DNA from: Macrothele yani
Lineage: Eukaryota > Arthropoda > Arachnida > Araneae > Macrothelidae
Reading direction: 5' to 3'
Length of the DNA: 64,000 bases
Assembly (NCBI GenBank): GCA_039090855.1
Contig: CM077011.1
Location: 24,271,001 to 24,335,000 of the forward strand
Shown here: one piece after another, positions 22,976-34,555 of the stretch
How positions within the stretch are numbered: position 1 is the first letter of the stretch
Layout of the letters: every line of letters begins with the position of its first letter
Position numbers and translations under genes: made by a program
The notes under the pieces: model-generated
The model's database searches: none
The model's input: the letters and a program-made list of their open reading frames with translations, nothing else
What the model was told of the DNA's origin: nothing

Positions 22976-24435
22976 TAATAATTTTTGTAACTATTCCCAC
23001 ACTCGTAGAATACCCGGTGCGTTCGAAAAATATAGAACTTTCCAACAAATAATTGATATTTTTTAGGCGAAGCAGCCCGGAATGGGGGAATATAGCAATG
23101 CGCAAAATCATTACAGAATTGTAGCGAAGCAGCTTTGTAATAAAAATAAAGAAACGTCTCGTTCTGCACAAAGGAATAGCAACGAAACGTGAGGCACAAA
23201 AATGCTCGGTGAAACAAATCATGTTACAAAACTGAAACAGGAGCCGAAAATGAAACAGGCTCCTTTTAACAGTTTGAAATCTCGAACCGTTCCATTCTTC
23301 GTAACATGAAATAGATCCCTTTGTGCCGTCAGCGTCAGCTAAGCGATAATCCGCCAGTCCCTCCTCTTCCCCTCCAATGTCCAACGTTCCACGCGTCCCT
23401 AGAGTTTATTTTCTGAATGGGCGATATTTCTCAATGAAAATGCCTCACTAACACTTAAAGCGATTCTTTCAGACTAATCCCAGCTTTTCGTCTTTTTATT
23501 GGTTGGTGGAAATCTGTGCGATAAATTCTCAGCCATTTTGACTTTCTGTGTTGTTTAAATTGTGTTTTATACCTCAAAAGACCAGGTTTGAAGCTTAAAT
23601 ATCGGTACTGTGAGGGTAACGTTAAATACTGGAATGCCTTTCATGAAATTTCTCAACTTATGTGAAAATTAATGATTTTTAAACGGTTTATGTCAAGGTC
23701 AGTGAAGAAAGTTCCTTTGTGAATACAAATCGCGAAATAATCGTGTTGAGAAATATAGAACAAAGGCTAAGATTGCGAAACAAAACAAAAAAAACTACGA
23801 TTCAACTACGAGAAAGTGATTTCGGTTTTCGAAATAAAAACAAATATTTTAGGAAAATATTTTTTTCTATTTTATCAAAGAACAATTTGCTCTTGATATT
23901 ACCCTCTCATCCTCTAAGCTTCTTAAGATTACTTACATAAACATCAATGGTTTAAACGCAATGAAGTCTTCATGCAAGTTTGACAGAATGAACCGTATTT
24001 TCAATGTTTATTTGGATTTAACAACAACAAATGAAATTTTTATCAGTAAAATTTGATTACATCTTTTTAAATTATTTTAGGCAAATTTTCAAAATGGAAT
24101 ACCACACATGGATTTTTTGAGCAATGGCGTATTTAGAGATGGCCTCCTGAACTGTCTCATTTTTTATTTTTTGGTTAAAATGCGACTTAATAATAAAAAA
24201 TGCTTTAATTTAATAAAAATGCATCAACTTACATTAGAAGAAATGCTTGCATTTGTTATTCAATTTTCCATTAACTTTTATTTTGTTCTGCTGTATTTCA
24301 TAAACTTCCTACTCCCCCCCCTCCCCCAACCAATTGTTTTTTATACGCCCCTGTCTGAGAGACTATAGGTTAGAAATATTTTGGTTACTGTATTCTAGGA
24401 ATGATTAACTCCCTGTAATTGTTAACTGTGTATTT
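22976..24435. other. Unassigned AT-rich stretch
   Basis: About 1.46 kb with no recognised gene. The minus-strand frame at 22902-23384 runs into the Tc1 end and has no known motif. A pyrimidine-rich run CCCCCCCTCCCCC is near 24316. Confidence 0.5.
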
Positions 24436-24969
24436 TTTACGCTTTCCAACGGTAGGTTGAAAAAGCGTATATTCTCAAGTTTTTCCGTCCGTCCGTCCGT
24501 CTGTCCGTCCGTCCGTCTGTCGGCACAATAACTCACGTAAAAATGGTTCGATTTCGATGAAATTTTAGTATGTGGTAGGGGACTACCTGGGGACAATTCC
24601 TATTGAAAATAGGGCAAATGGGGTTAAAGGTTACGACAAAGGAGCAGGATCCATTCCATTGCCCTTACGCCTCATAACTTGCGTAAATATGGTTCGATTT
24701 CAATTAAATGTTAGTATGTCGTAGGAGACCACCTGGAGAGGAACCTTATTGAAAATGGGACAAATGGGGTCAAAGGTCAGGACACAGGAACGAGATGCAT
24801 TCCATTGCCCTTATGCGTCATAACGTGCGTAAATAGGGTTCGACTTCAATGAAATTTTAGTATGTGGTAGAGGATGACTTGGAGAGAAACCCTACTGAAA
24901 ATGGGATAAATCGGGTCAAAGGTCAAGACATAGCATTGGGATCCATTCCATCGCTCTTATCCCATACTA

Positions 24970-25414
24970 TTAAGGTGGACGTCAAGTAATTTTGCTTCCT
25001 ATACTTCCAATGGAAGAACTTTTCTATACATTTCCTTCACAATTAGTGTGTTCCCAAGGATGGAAATTTGAACATCGATTAAAATAACTTCATATTATAA
25101 CTTGGAATACTTAACATTTTCTAAACCAAAACAATAATTATATTAAAAAACAATAACGTTTCCTTTGGTGGTGTTGAAACCAGAAAAAGATGGCGCTACC
25201 TGTACTTTGATGACGTCAGTAGACAAATAAATGTTGGATTGCATAATTATGGTTATGTTTTAGAAAACATTAAGTATTCCAAGTTATAAAATGATGCTAT
25301 TTTAATCGATGCTCAAATTTTCATCCTTGGGAACGCATTAATTGTGAAGAAAATGTGTACAGAAGTTTTTCCATTGGAAGTATAGGAAGCAAAATTACTT
25401 GACGTCCACCTTAA
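24970..25414. mobile_element. TTAA-flanked MITE with ~170-bp inverted repeats
   Basis: Begins TTAAGGTGGACGTCAAGTAA and ends with its reverse complement. The arms of about 170 bp match at roughly 85-90% by eye. TTAA at both ends is the target typical of piggyBac-type elements. No coding capacity. It is inserted into the HINE-B array. Confidence 0.8.
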
Positions 25415-25800
25415 AGGAGCAGTTCTTGTATCTATGAAAATTTTATTTTGAAAACGGCTCTAAGGATTTTGATGAAAATCGATAACCTACCATTTTCTGG
25501 TACTAGAAATCAATTTAGCTTGATCTCGACTTTAGGAAAATTCGTTTAATGGATTAAATAACCACCCCGAATTACCATGTTTTCAGTGTCATTGTGTTAA
25601 TTACCATGTTTTCAGTGTCATGTTACCCATGCTTAGAAATCTTATGACGTCCCAAGCTCGCGATTGAGGTGTTGGCGCGCGGTCACGCCATCTGTCTCAT
25701 TACGTCACGCGTTGTGTGTGGATCCTATTAGAGTTTTATGACGACACACTCTTTCGAGCGGATGGTCGCGATTCCCATCTGCCTCATTACGTCACGCGTT
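25415..25800. repeat. Segment with two short tandem duplications inside HINE-B
   Basis: TTACCATGTTTTCAGTGTCA occurs twice near 25575-25620, and CTCATTACGTCACGCGTTGT twice, near 25697 and 25782. The segment shows no HINE-B monomer and no gene. It may be a spacer or another insertion. Confidence 0.5.
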
Positions 25801-26439
25801 GTGTGCGTATGCCCGTCCGCACGATAACTCGCGTAACAATCGTTCGATTTCAATGAAATTTCAGTATGTGGTAGGGGACCACCTGGGAAGGAACCCTATT
25901 GAACGTGAACGAAATGGGGAAGCGGGATCCATTCCCCTGCTCTTATGCGCCATAACTAACGTAAAAAAGTTTCGATTTCGATGAAATTGTAGTATGTGGT
26001 AGGGGAGCACCTGTGGACAAACCTTATTGAAAATGAGCGAAATGGGGTCAAAGGTCAGGTCATAGGAGCGGAATTACTTTCATCGCCATTCTGCGTCATA
26101 ACTTACGTAAAATTGCTTCGATTTGGATGAAATGTTATTATGTTGTAGGGGACTGCCTGGGGACGAATCCTATTGAAAATGCGTGAAATGGGGTCAAAGG
26201 TAAGGGCACAGGAGCGGGATCTATTCCATAGCCCTTATGCATCATAACTTACAAAAAATGCTTCTATTGCGACAAAACTTTATCATGTTATTTTGGATGT
26301 ATACTGAACCGGTTCTGTTGAACATTATCGAAATGGAATTAAAGGTCAGGGCACAGGAGCGAGATTTATTCCACAGCCATTATCCTTATAACTTGAGTAA
26401 TGATTTCTGGTATGTTGGAAAGCGTATTATATTCAATGC

Positions 26440-27060
26440 ATTGCATAATTTTACTAACTTGTTTGAAGTCCCTTCAATCTATTCTGTTCATGATTTGTGA
26501 CTGAAAACTGATCGTTTTTAGAAACTGCTATTCATTTTATACCCATTATCTCTTACATGCTTGTAAAACTTTATTTTGCTGGATGTATTTTTCACTGCTG
26601 ATTTGTGTACCACAAGCCTATTGTTTGGTTACTTTCCAGTCTCTCTTATACAAATAACTCAAAGGTAAGTCTTTGATAAGTATTAACGTAACGAAAATAG
26701 GTGTTAACAGCACTTATTTTTTGTAAATGTTCGAAAAGCTCTCTGTGATATGTAATTTGTCAGCTGAGTTTCACTTCATTTGTGTGTGTGTGATTTTTGT
26801 CCCTTTTTAAATAATTTACTAATCAAAATTATACCTAAATAATGTTTGTAATCATTTTATCAGTTAACTACTTAAAAAAGAAAATTAAAAAAACCCCAAA
26901 AAAGAAGTGAAAGTCAGCTGACAAATTATATAAAACAGAGGGCTTTTCGTCAAAACTCCAGATGGTAAAACAAAATGCCTTGTTCGATGAATACAGAGGA
27001 CGAATAAGAATTTCATCTTACTAGAATTTCTTTTGAGTATTAATTACAACATAATGTTGG
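26440..27060. other. Unassigned AT-rich stretch
   Basis: No gene recognised. CAGCTGA motifs and their complements flank about 26760-26925 (TTTGTCAGCTGAG and GTCAGCTGACAAAT), suggesting a small inverted repeat. Confidence 0.45.
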
Positions 27061-27185
27061 CCCATTTCTTATCCTTCAAAGATGGTGGTTCAGCTTCGAG
27101 TACCTTATTCACTCATCAGTAGTTGCGAATGGAATTCGAAATCAACTGCTTCACTAATTTTGCCAAGTTACACACCGCAGATATC

Positions 27186-27400
27186 CTATTAAGTGTATGG
27201 ACAGCCCAGGATCCTGATCTGCACCCTGTAGAGAATCTCTGGAGTAAACTGGATCGTCGGGTGCATGAAAGAGAAGACGGCACATGAAACAGAGTTGAAC
27301 TGGTCATTGCTTTAAAGGCAAAATGGAGGAACATATCGGCGGACATTTGCAAATTTCTGGTGTAGAGTATTATACAGTTGTTCAATTGGGTTATGAGCTG
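27186..27400 (+). pseudogene. Tc1-like transposase C-terminal fragment
   Basis: The plus strand reads WTAQDPDLHPVENLWSKLDR, the motif around the catalytic Glu of Tc1-like transposases (PDLxPxENLW), followed by ALKAKWRNIS typical of the C-terminal region. A stop interrupts it about 10 codons after LDR. Neither catalytic Asp is present. It lies next to a minus-strand Tc1-like piece, so the two may be parts of one element separated by an inversion. Confidence 0.6.
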
Positions 27401-27479
27401 GGGAGAGTGGCGTCTGTTCCTGGAATCACTCTGTGATGATCGGTATTTAATTGGAAGTAGTTCTCTATATCAGGACACA

Positions 27480-28090
27480 CTGTGCACATATACGGTAATA
27501 GCTGGTCCGAACTGATGCTGTGATACCTCGTGTGATGTTACAAACATGTAAAGAAGCCCGATGCCTGCAATTAAATCAGACCCTAAACCATTACACGGCC
27601 TCCGCCCGCTTGTACAATTAACGCTATGTTTCGTGTTATTAACACCATATTGTATTAACCGAAAATGTGATTCATCGAACCAGGGCACCTTCCGCAGTCC
27701 TCAAGAGACCACTTATAATCCTCCCGTGGCCCCTGCAGATGAATTTGTCGATTTTTATCAAAAATGAGTGATAAACTAATAAGATCTCTTCTGTTATCGC
27801 AACGTTCTGTGTATGCTGAAATAAATATTTGGAAACCGCTGCTATATTATGCCATTACTTGCCGCAATGTAGCCCGTCTGTTACCTCATACAAACTCCTC
27901 CTGCCACCTTTGCCTTCGAATATCGACAAATCGTTTGCGCCCACAGGAAGACTACGGACTGCTTGCTTTGTTGCTGATGCACAATCCATACGTACACCCT
28001 CTATACAGTTGTTCTTGTATAGCCGAGAAAATTTGCCGTTTCTCAGATGCTGACCGGTGCTAACATCTGAGAAATGGAAAACCTTCTCGT
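27480..28090 (-). pseudogene. Probable Tc1-like transposase central fragment
   Basis: The minus strand contains VPWFDESHFRLIQYGV, which resembles the first catalytic Asp region (WSDESxFxL), then a GRRPCNGLGSDLI stretch in place of the usual GGxxVMVWG. The upstream part (27855-28090) stays open but its motifs are weak. There are several stops. Assigned mainly from the DES motif and the neighbouring Tc1 piece. Confidence 0.4.
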
Positions 28091-28175
28091 GCATTTACTT
28101 TGAATTGCTCCGACTGTTATGTCTTTCTCAAAGTCGCTTAGATCAGAAGTCTCCTGTTTTCGTTGTTGGGGGGGA

Positions 28176-28372
28176 CGGGTTTAACGACCACCGTGAGCAA
28201 CTCGATGGGCTTTAGGCAGTAGCCCGTCATTAATTTAAGGCCACTGCCTCCAGGGAAGGGAGAAAGCCAGTGCCGTAAGACAAAGGCAACATCCATCACC
28301 GGGATTCGAACCCGGTGCCATTTCGGACGAATGGTCAAAAGCCAGCGCTTAGACCACTGCGCCAGCATTGCC
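28176..28372 (-). repeat. SINE S1, copy 2
   Basis: Minus-strand copy with clear box B (GGGTTCGAATCCCGGTGATG on the minus strand) and box A. The 5' edge is altered after GGCGCAGTGG. Confidence 0.85.
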
Positions 28373-28589
28373 GGAAAGAACTCTCTCCCATGTTGTCGCT
28401 ATTTACTCTTCGTACACGTCTTTAGGGTCCTCCATACCTCGTGAAAAATAGCTCAAAACACGCATTTGCAGAACAAAATTACATATATAAAAAACAATTT
28501 AGAAATCCGGGGTTTTTTTAACATGTAGAATAAACATTTAGCCATCTTTCTGGGTTTCTATATTAGCGTCACTTTGCGGAGTAATATTT

Positions 28590-29402
28590 TCATTAATCAT
28601 TGTCAACCATTATCAATCCACTACTGGACGAAGGTCTCTCCATGCCTCTTCCACAACGGTCTGTCTTGTGCCAGTCTCCTCCATGTTACACCCGCATACT
28701 TTTGAATTTCATCCACCCATCTCCAATGTGGTCTTCTTCTGGGTCTTTTCCCGTCCCTTGGATTCCAATCTAAAATTTCGACTGTCCATCGATGGCCTGT
28801 TTTTTCTGGCAGTACGTCCAGCCCATTCTCTTTTCAGGGATTCTATTCTGATCATGATGTCTTCCCCTCTTGTTACTTTTCTGATCCATGAGTTCATCTT
28901 CTTATCTCTCCTGGTTACACCAAGCATGCACCTCTCCATGCTGCTTTGAGTTTTCTGCAGTCTTTGTATGTCTCTTTTAGTTAAGGTCCACATCTCTGCA
29001 CCATACGTAAGCAATGGAAGGATGCATTGATCAAACACTTTTCTTTTAAGACATAATGGCATATTGCTCTTGAAAATTACGCTGTTTCTTCCAAAAGCTC
29101 TCCAGGCAAGTTTTATACGCTATTAATTTCTTCATTAATGTGACCCTCACTTGATATCTGCTGTCCAAGATAAACTTACGCATCTGTTATCTCCAGCTTT
29201 TCTCCATCGATCGATAAATATTCATTTCTTGTAAAAAGCATTGTACATCACTTTTGTCTTCTGAAAGTTCACTTTTAATCCCACTTCTTTACTCTTGTCA
29301 GCAAGTTCCTGGATGATACTCTGCAGCTCTCATAGGGTGGTTGCAAAAATGACTACGTCATCAGCAAAACGAAGTTGAGTTAGATAATCTCCATTAATCA
29401 CA
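28590..29402 (-). pseudogene. RTE-type LINE fragment, 5' truncated
   Basis: About 810 bp homologous to the 3' part of the full-length LINE at 57.1-60.2 kb (its 57097-57895). The minus strand reads KRKVFDQCILPLLTYGAEMW and SMERCMLGVTRRDKK, the conserved region after the RT domain. The homology stops abruptly after CTCCATTAATC, the hallmark of incomplete reverse transcription. The copy has several indels relative to the full element and no usable frame. Confidence 0.85.
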
Positions 29403-29790
29403 AAACTGTAAAATAATGGACAGATTGACAATTATTTTTAAAAAGTTCTAATTTTGAAATCTGCTAGGTTAAAAAACAGAAAAATAGTTTGATATTTTCC
29501 GACAAAATATAAAAATTTGGGAACACATACGAGTGATATGATATATTGATTTTTCCATCTGCATTGTGCTATATTTGTTTCAATTTCGCATTCGGCGGAA
29601 TGGAAACAATACGGGGTATGGAGGACTCTTAATCCTTTGCAGTTCAGCTATTTATAAAGCCGTGTCGCCGTCATAGTTGCGTACGCAAGTGGAAATGGCA
29701 AGTGCCTGATTGTTATTTGGCGTTTCTAAAAATTTGCTACTTCAGTGTGCTTGCATTTCTCCCTATATCTGCATCTCTAAATATCCTATT
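29403..29790. other. Unassigned stretch
   Basis: No gene or repeat recognised. Confidence 0.5.
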
Positions 29791-30012
29791 GCCGCCCCGG
29801 TGGCGCAGTGGTCTAAGCGATGGCCTCTGATCATTCGTCCGAACGGGGTCCGGGTTCGAATCCCGGTGAGGCATTTATGTTGTGTTTGTCTTACGGCACT
29901 GGCTCTCCCTCTTCCCTGGAACCAGTGACCCTAAATTAGGGACGGGCAACTGCTTATAGCCCACTGAGTTGCTCACGGTGGTCGTTAAACCTCCAATAAA
30001 AAAATAAAAAAA
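29791..30012 (+). repeat. SINE S1, copy 3, best-preserved head
   Basis: Complete copy: GCCGCCCCGGTGGCGCAGTG head with box A, box B GGTTCGAATCC at 29853-29863, body, and A-rich tail. The flanks (ATCCTATT before, ATCCTACT after the tail) look like an 8-bp target-site duplication with one change. Confidence 0.92.
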
Positions 30013-30029
30013 TCCTACTTTTAAAGTTC

Positions 30030-30830
30030 TTTTTGCGTCGGACTGTAGTAAACGCGGCCACGACAGTTTATTAATTTTTCTAAAGGGAAGCTATCTCTCC
30101 AAGACATTCACTCTTGAATAATGTCAGCATCTGTGTTGAATGATGAGCCACGGAACTTGTCCTTCGTTGCTGGAAACAACCAGAAATCACACGGCGCGGG
30201 ATCAGGACTGTAAGCATGCTGTGGTATGATTTCAGTACTGCATTTCGTAAGAAACTGTTGAACACACACAGCCACATGTGGACGGGCCTAATATTGGCGT
30301 AGGGTCCACTTGCCCACCAGTTCCGGTCGCCTAATTGATACGTGTCGTAGCAAACGCTGCAAAACTGAAATGTAAAGCTCAGCACTGACAGTAATTTGTG
30401 GAGGAACGACATGCTGGTAGACTACACCTCTATGATCGAAGAACATTATAAGCATCATCTTCCCTGCTGATTTCGTTTGGCGGACTTTTTTAGAAGGCGA
30501 GCTTTGTGTTTCTAGACACTCGTTGCGCGCTTCGTGAGGGTGTCGAAATAGTGGACCCATGTTTCATCGGCAGTTATTACTGTGTTTAGAAAGTTTGGAT
30601 CCTTTGCAATCATTTGTTTCCACTCATGACACACCTGACGTCTGGCTAACAATTGTTCTTTCTTCAGGTGACGGGGTACCCATCTGGAGCCTGGAGCACA
30701 CGCGATGAAGCAGTAATTTCCCGCGTAGAAATGTTGAATGCCGTCGTTTTAGAAATATTAGTTGACACCACTATGTCTGCACACATCATTTGTCGATCTT
30801 CTTACAGGATGTTCCAAACAGTGTTAACAA
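30030..30830 (-). pseudogene. Mariner-like transposase pseudogene
   Basis: On the minus strand: RVCSRWVPRHLKKEQLLARR (end of the DNA-binding half), NTVITADETWVHYFDT with the first catalytic Asp, KKVRQTKSAGKMMLIMFFDH, ARPHVAVCVQQFL after a damaged second site, and SPDPAPCDFWLFPATK with the third Asp. The second catalytic Asp is lost: the expected Gln-Asp-Asn reads Gln-Tyr-stop. There are further frameshifts before PDPAPCDF. Non-functional. Confidence 0.78.
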
Positions 30831-32400
30831 TACGCTCCTTAACAACACTAGAGGAAACTTAGCAATGGTCTGTATAACCTCATCATCAGAGAAAGGAATG
30901 GCAGAACCAGAACGGAGATGCATACTGTTCGAAAAGTCATCAGGCGGAGAAACATCGGAAACACTAGATGAGGCCTCAGAAGAAGTAACAGAAAGATGTT
31001 TTACCTTATTTTTGTTTCACAGAGCCTTTGGAAGTTCCGGTCCGTTTCGAAGGCGAAGTCGAGGCAGGTGAATCCATTGGTGGATCTGGAAGAACACCCA
31101 AAGCGGGAGACGAGAACACAAGTTGTACCGAGGAATCAGTATGTACCCAAACAGCATCTGGAACATCAGCCAAAGCAGCATGAAGTTGTGGCAACAGGGG
31201 AACAACAGACATTGTCTTCGAGATCCGATATGCGAGACAAATGGAGGAGAGCTAGTCGGCCGGAGTGCCAAAGCACCACTCGACACAGCCCAGTCAGAAA
31301 ACTCCGCTGGAAACATGTCAATAGTTGAGGACATCTCTGCTGACCTTGACTTAAAGGTGCGTCTGACGGAGATAAGGAGAGGTCGCGTCAGGCAAGACAC
31401 TGGAAGAGGGAACGGTAAAAGGAGCAATGTGGTCGGCATAGAGATGCGTACTGGAAGAAAAACCACGGTGTATACACACACAGCAGGTAGTGGTGTGATC
31501 CTGTGTAAGACAGTGAGTACAATAGTGAGTGGTAAAAACCTTGCAACTGTACGTGCATGAACCAGTCTCAACAGTAGCTTCTGTAGGACAATCCACTAAG
31601 CCGGTCTCAGTGGGAAAGACGACCAACAACTGACGGCGAGGTTCTGTAACATGTGCAAATCGATTTCCGCGTGGAGTGTCAAAAGGCGACGGACCTTGCC
31701 CACAATTTTACAAAAATGATCAACAAGGAGGGGAAGCGCAGAATCAGGCACTTCCTGTGGAACAGTGTAGAACGTGATATTCATCGGACGCTTGGAAAGA
31801 GGCGTAGGAATGAGATGACTTGTTCCAATCGAAAATTCATGTGCAAGAAAAAAGTCAGCATCCTTCTTTCGCCTGGAACTGCACTGAGATTCCAGCAATA
31901 GACTCGGACGACACATGACCTGAGAGTTCCTCCATGTAGCGTGGCAGAGCAGTATTCGGTAAAGCATGAAAGAGCACGCCTCTATCCAGGAGATTATGGA
32001 AATCACGGCCAATCTGCGAATTTTTATCTATCGTTAACTTCACTTCTTGGTTGGAGACCTGAATAATAGGTGTTGATTGAGAGCATTGCCTCGCTGCTCT
32101 GCAGAGGAAGAAAGCAAGGCAGTGGTCGTAGTTGTACCCAGGGAAAGTACCGAGATAGAGGCAGAAACAGAAGGCGAGGGCGCAACCAAGACAACTGAAG
32201 GCACCAGGAGCAGGAGTACCAGAAAGCTGGGAAGGCACCTGAGCAGACACATCTGAGGACTGGAATACGTCAACTTCCATGGAAGTGGGATGTGCGACGT
32301 GACGTCTACCGCCACGCCCAGAAATTATAAGGATAGAGAGGAAGCCGCCATGTTGGCAGCTTTCTAACGTAAACAAACGAGCTGACGATATGAAAATGGG
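30830..32400 (-). pseudogene. Retroelement ORF1/gag-like protein with a CCHC zinc knuckle, broken
   Basis: The minus strand gives a patchwork of coherent hydrophilic frames over 1.5 kb. In order: a leader with MEVDVFQSSDVSAQVPSQL; HALPNTALPRYMEELSGH; KRPMNITFYTVPQEVPDSAL then FCKIVGKVRRLLT; after a frameshift near 31675, EPRRQLLVVFPTETGLVDC; then CTHCLTQDHTTTCC, a Cys-X2-Cys-X4-His-X4-Cys knuckle; and a Ser/Pro/Lys-rich tail. This order (fold, then knuckle, then basic tail) is that of nucleic-acid-binding ORF1 proteins of non-LTR retroelements. No polymerase frame is adjacent, because a mariner follows directly. The exact retroelement clade is not recognised. Opposite-strand frames here are shadows. 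Confidence 0.5.
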
Positions 32401-32566
32401 GGAATATCAACAAGTACAAGGACGATATCGCCAGAAAAGTGATCTTAAAACGTACACAGTACTCTTAAACAGGCGGAGCATGCAACAGATAAGTGGGGAA
32501 CGAGGTATATCTCACTAGAATACATAAAATGTAGGAGCCACCAACACAACGTCTGTCTAGAACGAG

Positions 32567-32620
32567 CAATGGGCTGGACATATTGCCAGAAGGACGGATC
32601 TCCGATGGGCAAACGAATTA
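32567..32620 (+). pseudogene. RTE LINE fragment, part 1, upstream of the SINE
   Basis: CAATGGGCTGGACATATTGC matches the full LINE near 57300-57330 (reverse strand). It continues after the SINE insertion at 32834. Confidence 0.75.
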
Positions 32621-32833
32621 TTTTTTATTGCACCTTTAACGACCACCATGAGCCACTCAATGGACTACAAGAAGTCTCCCGTCCCTAATTTAAGGTCACT
32701 GACTCCAGGGAAGGGAGAGAGTCAGTGATGTAAGACAAACACAACATCAATGCCTCACCGGGATTTGAACCCGGACCCATCTCGGATGAGTGATCAGAAG
32801 CCACTGCTTAGACCACTGCCCCACCGGGGCGGC
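32621..32833 (-). repeat. SINE S1, copy 4, inserted in a LINE
   Basis: Complete minus-strand copy with a T-rich end at 32621 and the GGCGGC head at 32833. LINE sequence breaks at both edges. CGAATTA on one side and CGAAATT on the other may be the target duplication. Confidence 0.9.
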
Positions 32834-33025
32834 GCCGAAATTTTAGATTGGAAACCATGGGACATAAAAAGACCCAGAAGAAGACCATATGAGGGATGGA
32901 TGGATAAAATTCGGAAGCATGTGGGAGTGATATGGAGGAAACTGGCTCAAAACCTACCGATGTGGAAAAAAATTGGGAGACCATCCATCAGTGGACTGAT
33001 AATGGTTGGCAATGATGTTTACATG
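32834..33025 (+). pseudogene. RTE LINE fragment, part 2, 3' end
   Basis: The plus strand reads AEILDWKPWDIKRPRRRPYE and continues to the LINE C-terminus and 3' end (GTTGGCAATGATG). It corresponds to the LINE C-terminal segment AEILDWIPRDRKRPRKRPHG at 57.2 kb. Confidence 0.8.
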
Positions 33026-34555
33026 TGTGTGTGTATTTGACACGTGTAGGGTGTGGTATGATTCGACATCTTCAGGTCTGTGCAATAGTGAAAGATTTTG
33101 TCTTGATGGAGTGCCACCGCTTTTTTGGGGGGGGGTCTTCGCCCATGGATGCGTTCATTAGGCTCTGAGCACAAGAAACTTAAACAAGGAAATCCCTTTG
33201 ACATGCATAAAGAGAATCACTACTTGAAACTTCTCCATAAAGCCCTGTATGTTTGTGCGCGCGCGCGCGTGTTTGTGTGTGTGTTTTGCACATTTCCGCC
33301 ATTATCAGACAATAATCCTTCCTCCATATTCGCAACTTCCACACTTCTAGTGGCTCTGATGCAAATGTCTCATTTCTACATTTTTCTGAGACAAAGGGAA
33401 ATGCTTCTAACATTTGCTTTTTTCAATTTTCTCCCGTAAGCAAGAGCATTGTAATCTCAATCAAAACCCAATTCCCACCTCACTTGAAATTCAAAATAGT
33501 TTCAACACTGTAATATTATTAAAGTAAATTATTTTCCTTTAAATTAGGATATTTCACATGCTGAACCGAATATTTAAAATGAAGAACCGCAGGCATTTTC
33601 TAAAGGTATTACCAGAATTTTATCCGTTGTTACAAGACTTACTATAAATCAAGCATCAAGTTAAAATCCTAATTCTAAAAAAAAAAAGGATTTACTCTAA
33701 TTCTCCGAGTATTCGTAGACTGCAAGTTTAACGAAAAAATAATCTGCTAACAGGATGTTTTTACTGAACTTACAAATAAACATCATCGGTAAATCCTTCT
33801 GTGTTGCAAATATTTACTTCTGAGAAATTAAAACGGAGCTTTCTAGGGGATTGTTTTAATACCAGCGTAAGATAATTTAACCCTCGTAATGGGTGTTTCA
33901 AGAAAAATGTTGTTTTCTAGTCCCTTCCTTTATCAGAAAGTTTCCGCTTGCTCGGTAGATGTCCTCCTTCCCTTCCCTTTCCTTTTTCTTTCTTTTTCAT
34001 TTTGGGTTTAGTCTCTAACAATAAGCCTCTTACTCAATGAGCAGAGAAATCAGGGCCAGAAAAAGAATTCGTATCAGTGATGTTACAAGTTGGAGCTGTA
34101 CCGAGACTCCAGTTCATTTCACCAGATAGCGACCTTTTTTCCTAAAGGGATTAGGATTACGCTTCAACCGGAAGAAATTTGTTTTCAACATCAAATGAAA
34201 GGTGTCGCGTTTCTCTTGTGTCAAAGGAGTTTTACTCTAAGTTTAATTTGTAGAGGTATCTCTTTGCCAGCGGAGCTCAGGAACTAACTCACTTGAGTGT
34301 TAGCTAAGAATCTTAGAAGAAGCTTTCTGATTTAACGCTGAGACTAAAAAGGCGATATTTGAAATCCATTTACGTCAACCAATTACAAGAAAGCTATCGA
34401 CTACATTTAGAAAACTCAATTAAAATGTCGAATTCGTTAGGTGAAACGCACAAGACGTGTTTGTGAACTTTTCTTTGGAGAAAATTTTCATAATGTTTTG
34501 AAATCTGATGTACATGTATGTGGCTGTTTTCCTTCACATAACTTCCAAACATTAA
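33026..34555. other. Unassigned stretch with a (CG)n(GT)n microsatellite
   Basis: No gene recognised. An alternating GCGCGCGCGTGTTTGTGTGT run is at about 33254-33285, a G-run at 33128-33136 and an A-run near 33678. Confidence 0.5.

Larger units (their letters stand above)
24436..26432 (+). mobile_element. HINE-B, a second Helentron-like element with ~148-bp monomers
   Basis: The ends are 12-bp inverted repeats, TACGCTTTCCAA near 24438 and TTGGAAAGCGTA near 26420. The left end also forms a hairpin (TACGCTTT...AAAGCGTA). It is followed by a (GTCC)n/(GTCT) microsatellite at about 24486-24520, then monomers starting at about 24522, 24670, 24817, 25818, 25950, 26091 and 26239. Each contains CGATTTCxATGAAATTTTAG, GTATGTGGTAGGGGACCACC and AATGGGGTCAAAGGTCA. 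A MITE and other DNA interrupt the array. Non-coding. The sequence differs from HINE-A but the architecture is the same. Confidence 0.6.

Noticed and set aside
22902..23384. 160-residue minus-strand frame
   Set aside because: It continues into the Tc1 terminal repeat and shows no family motif.
29791..29870. Functional tRNA gene (good box A and box B)
   Set aside because: It is the head of a nine-copy SINE with body and A-rich tail, and the tRNA fold is incomplete.
31017..31560. Long plus- and minus-strand frames as a host secreted or membrane protein
   Set aside because: Hydrophobic runs come from the wrong frame; a better reading is the minus-strand ORF1-like frame with a zinc knuckle.
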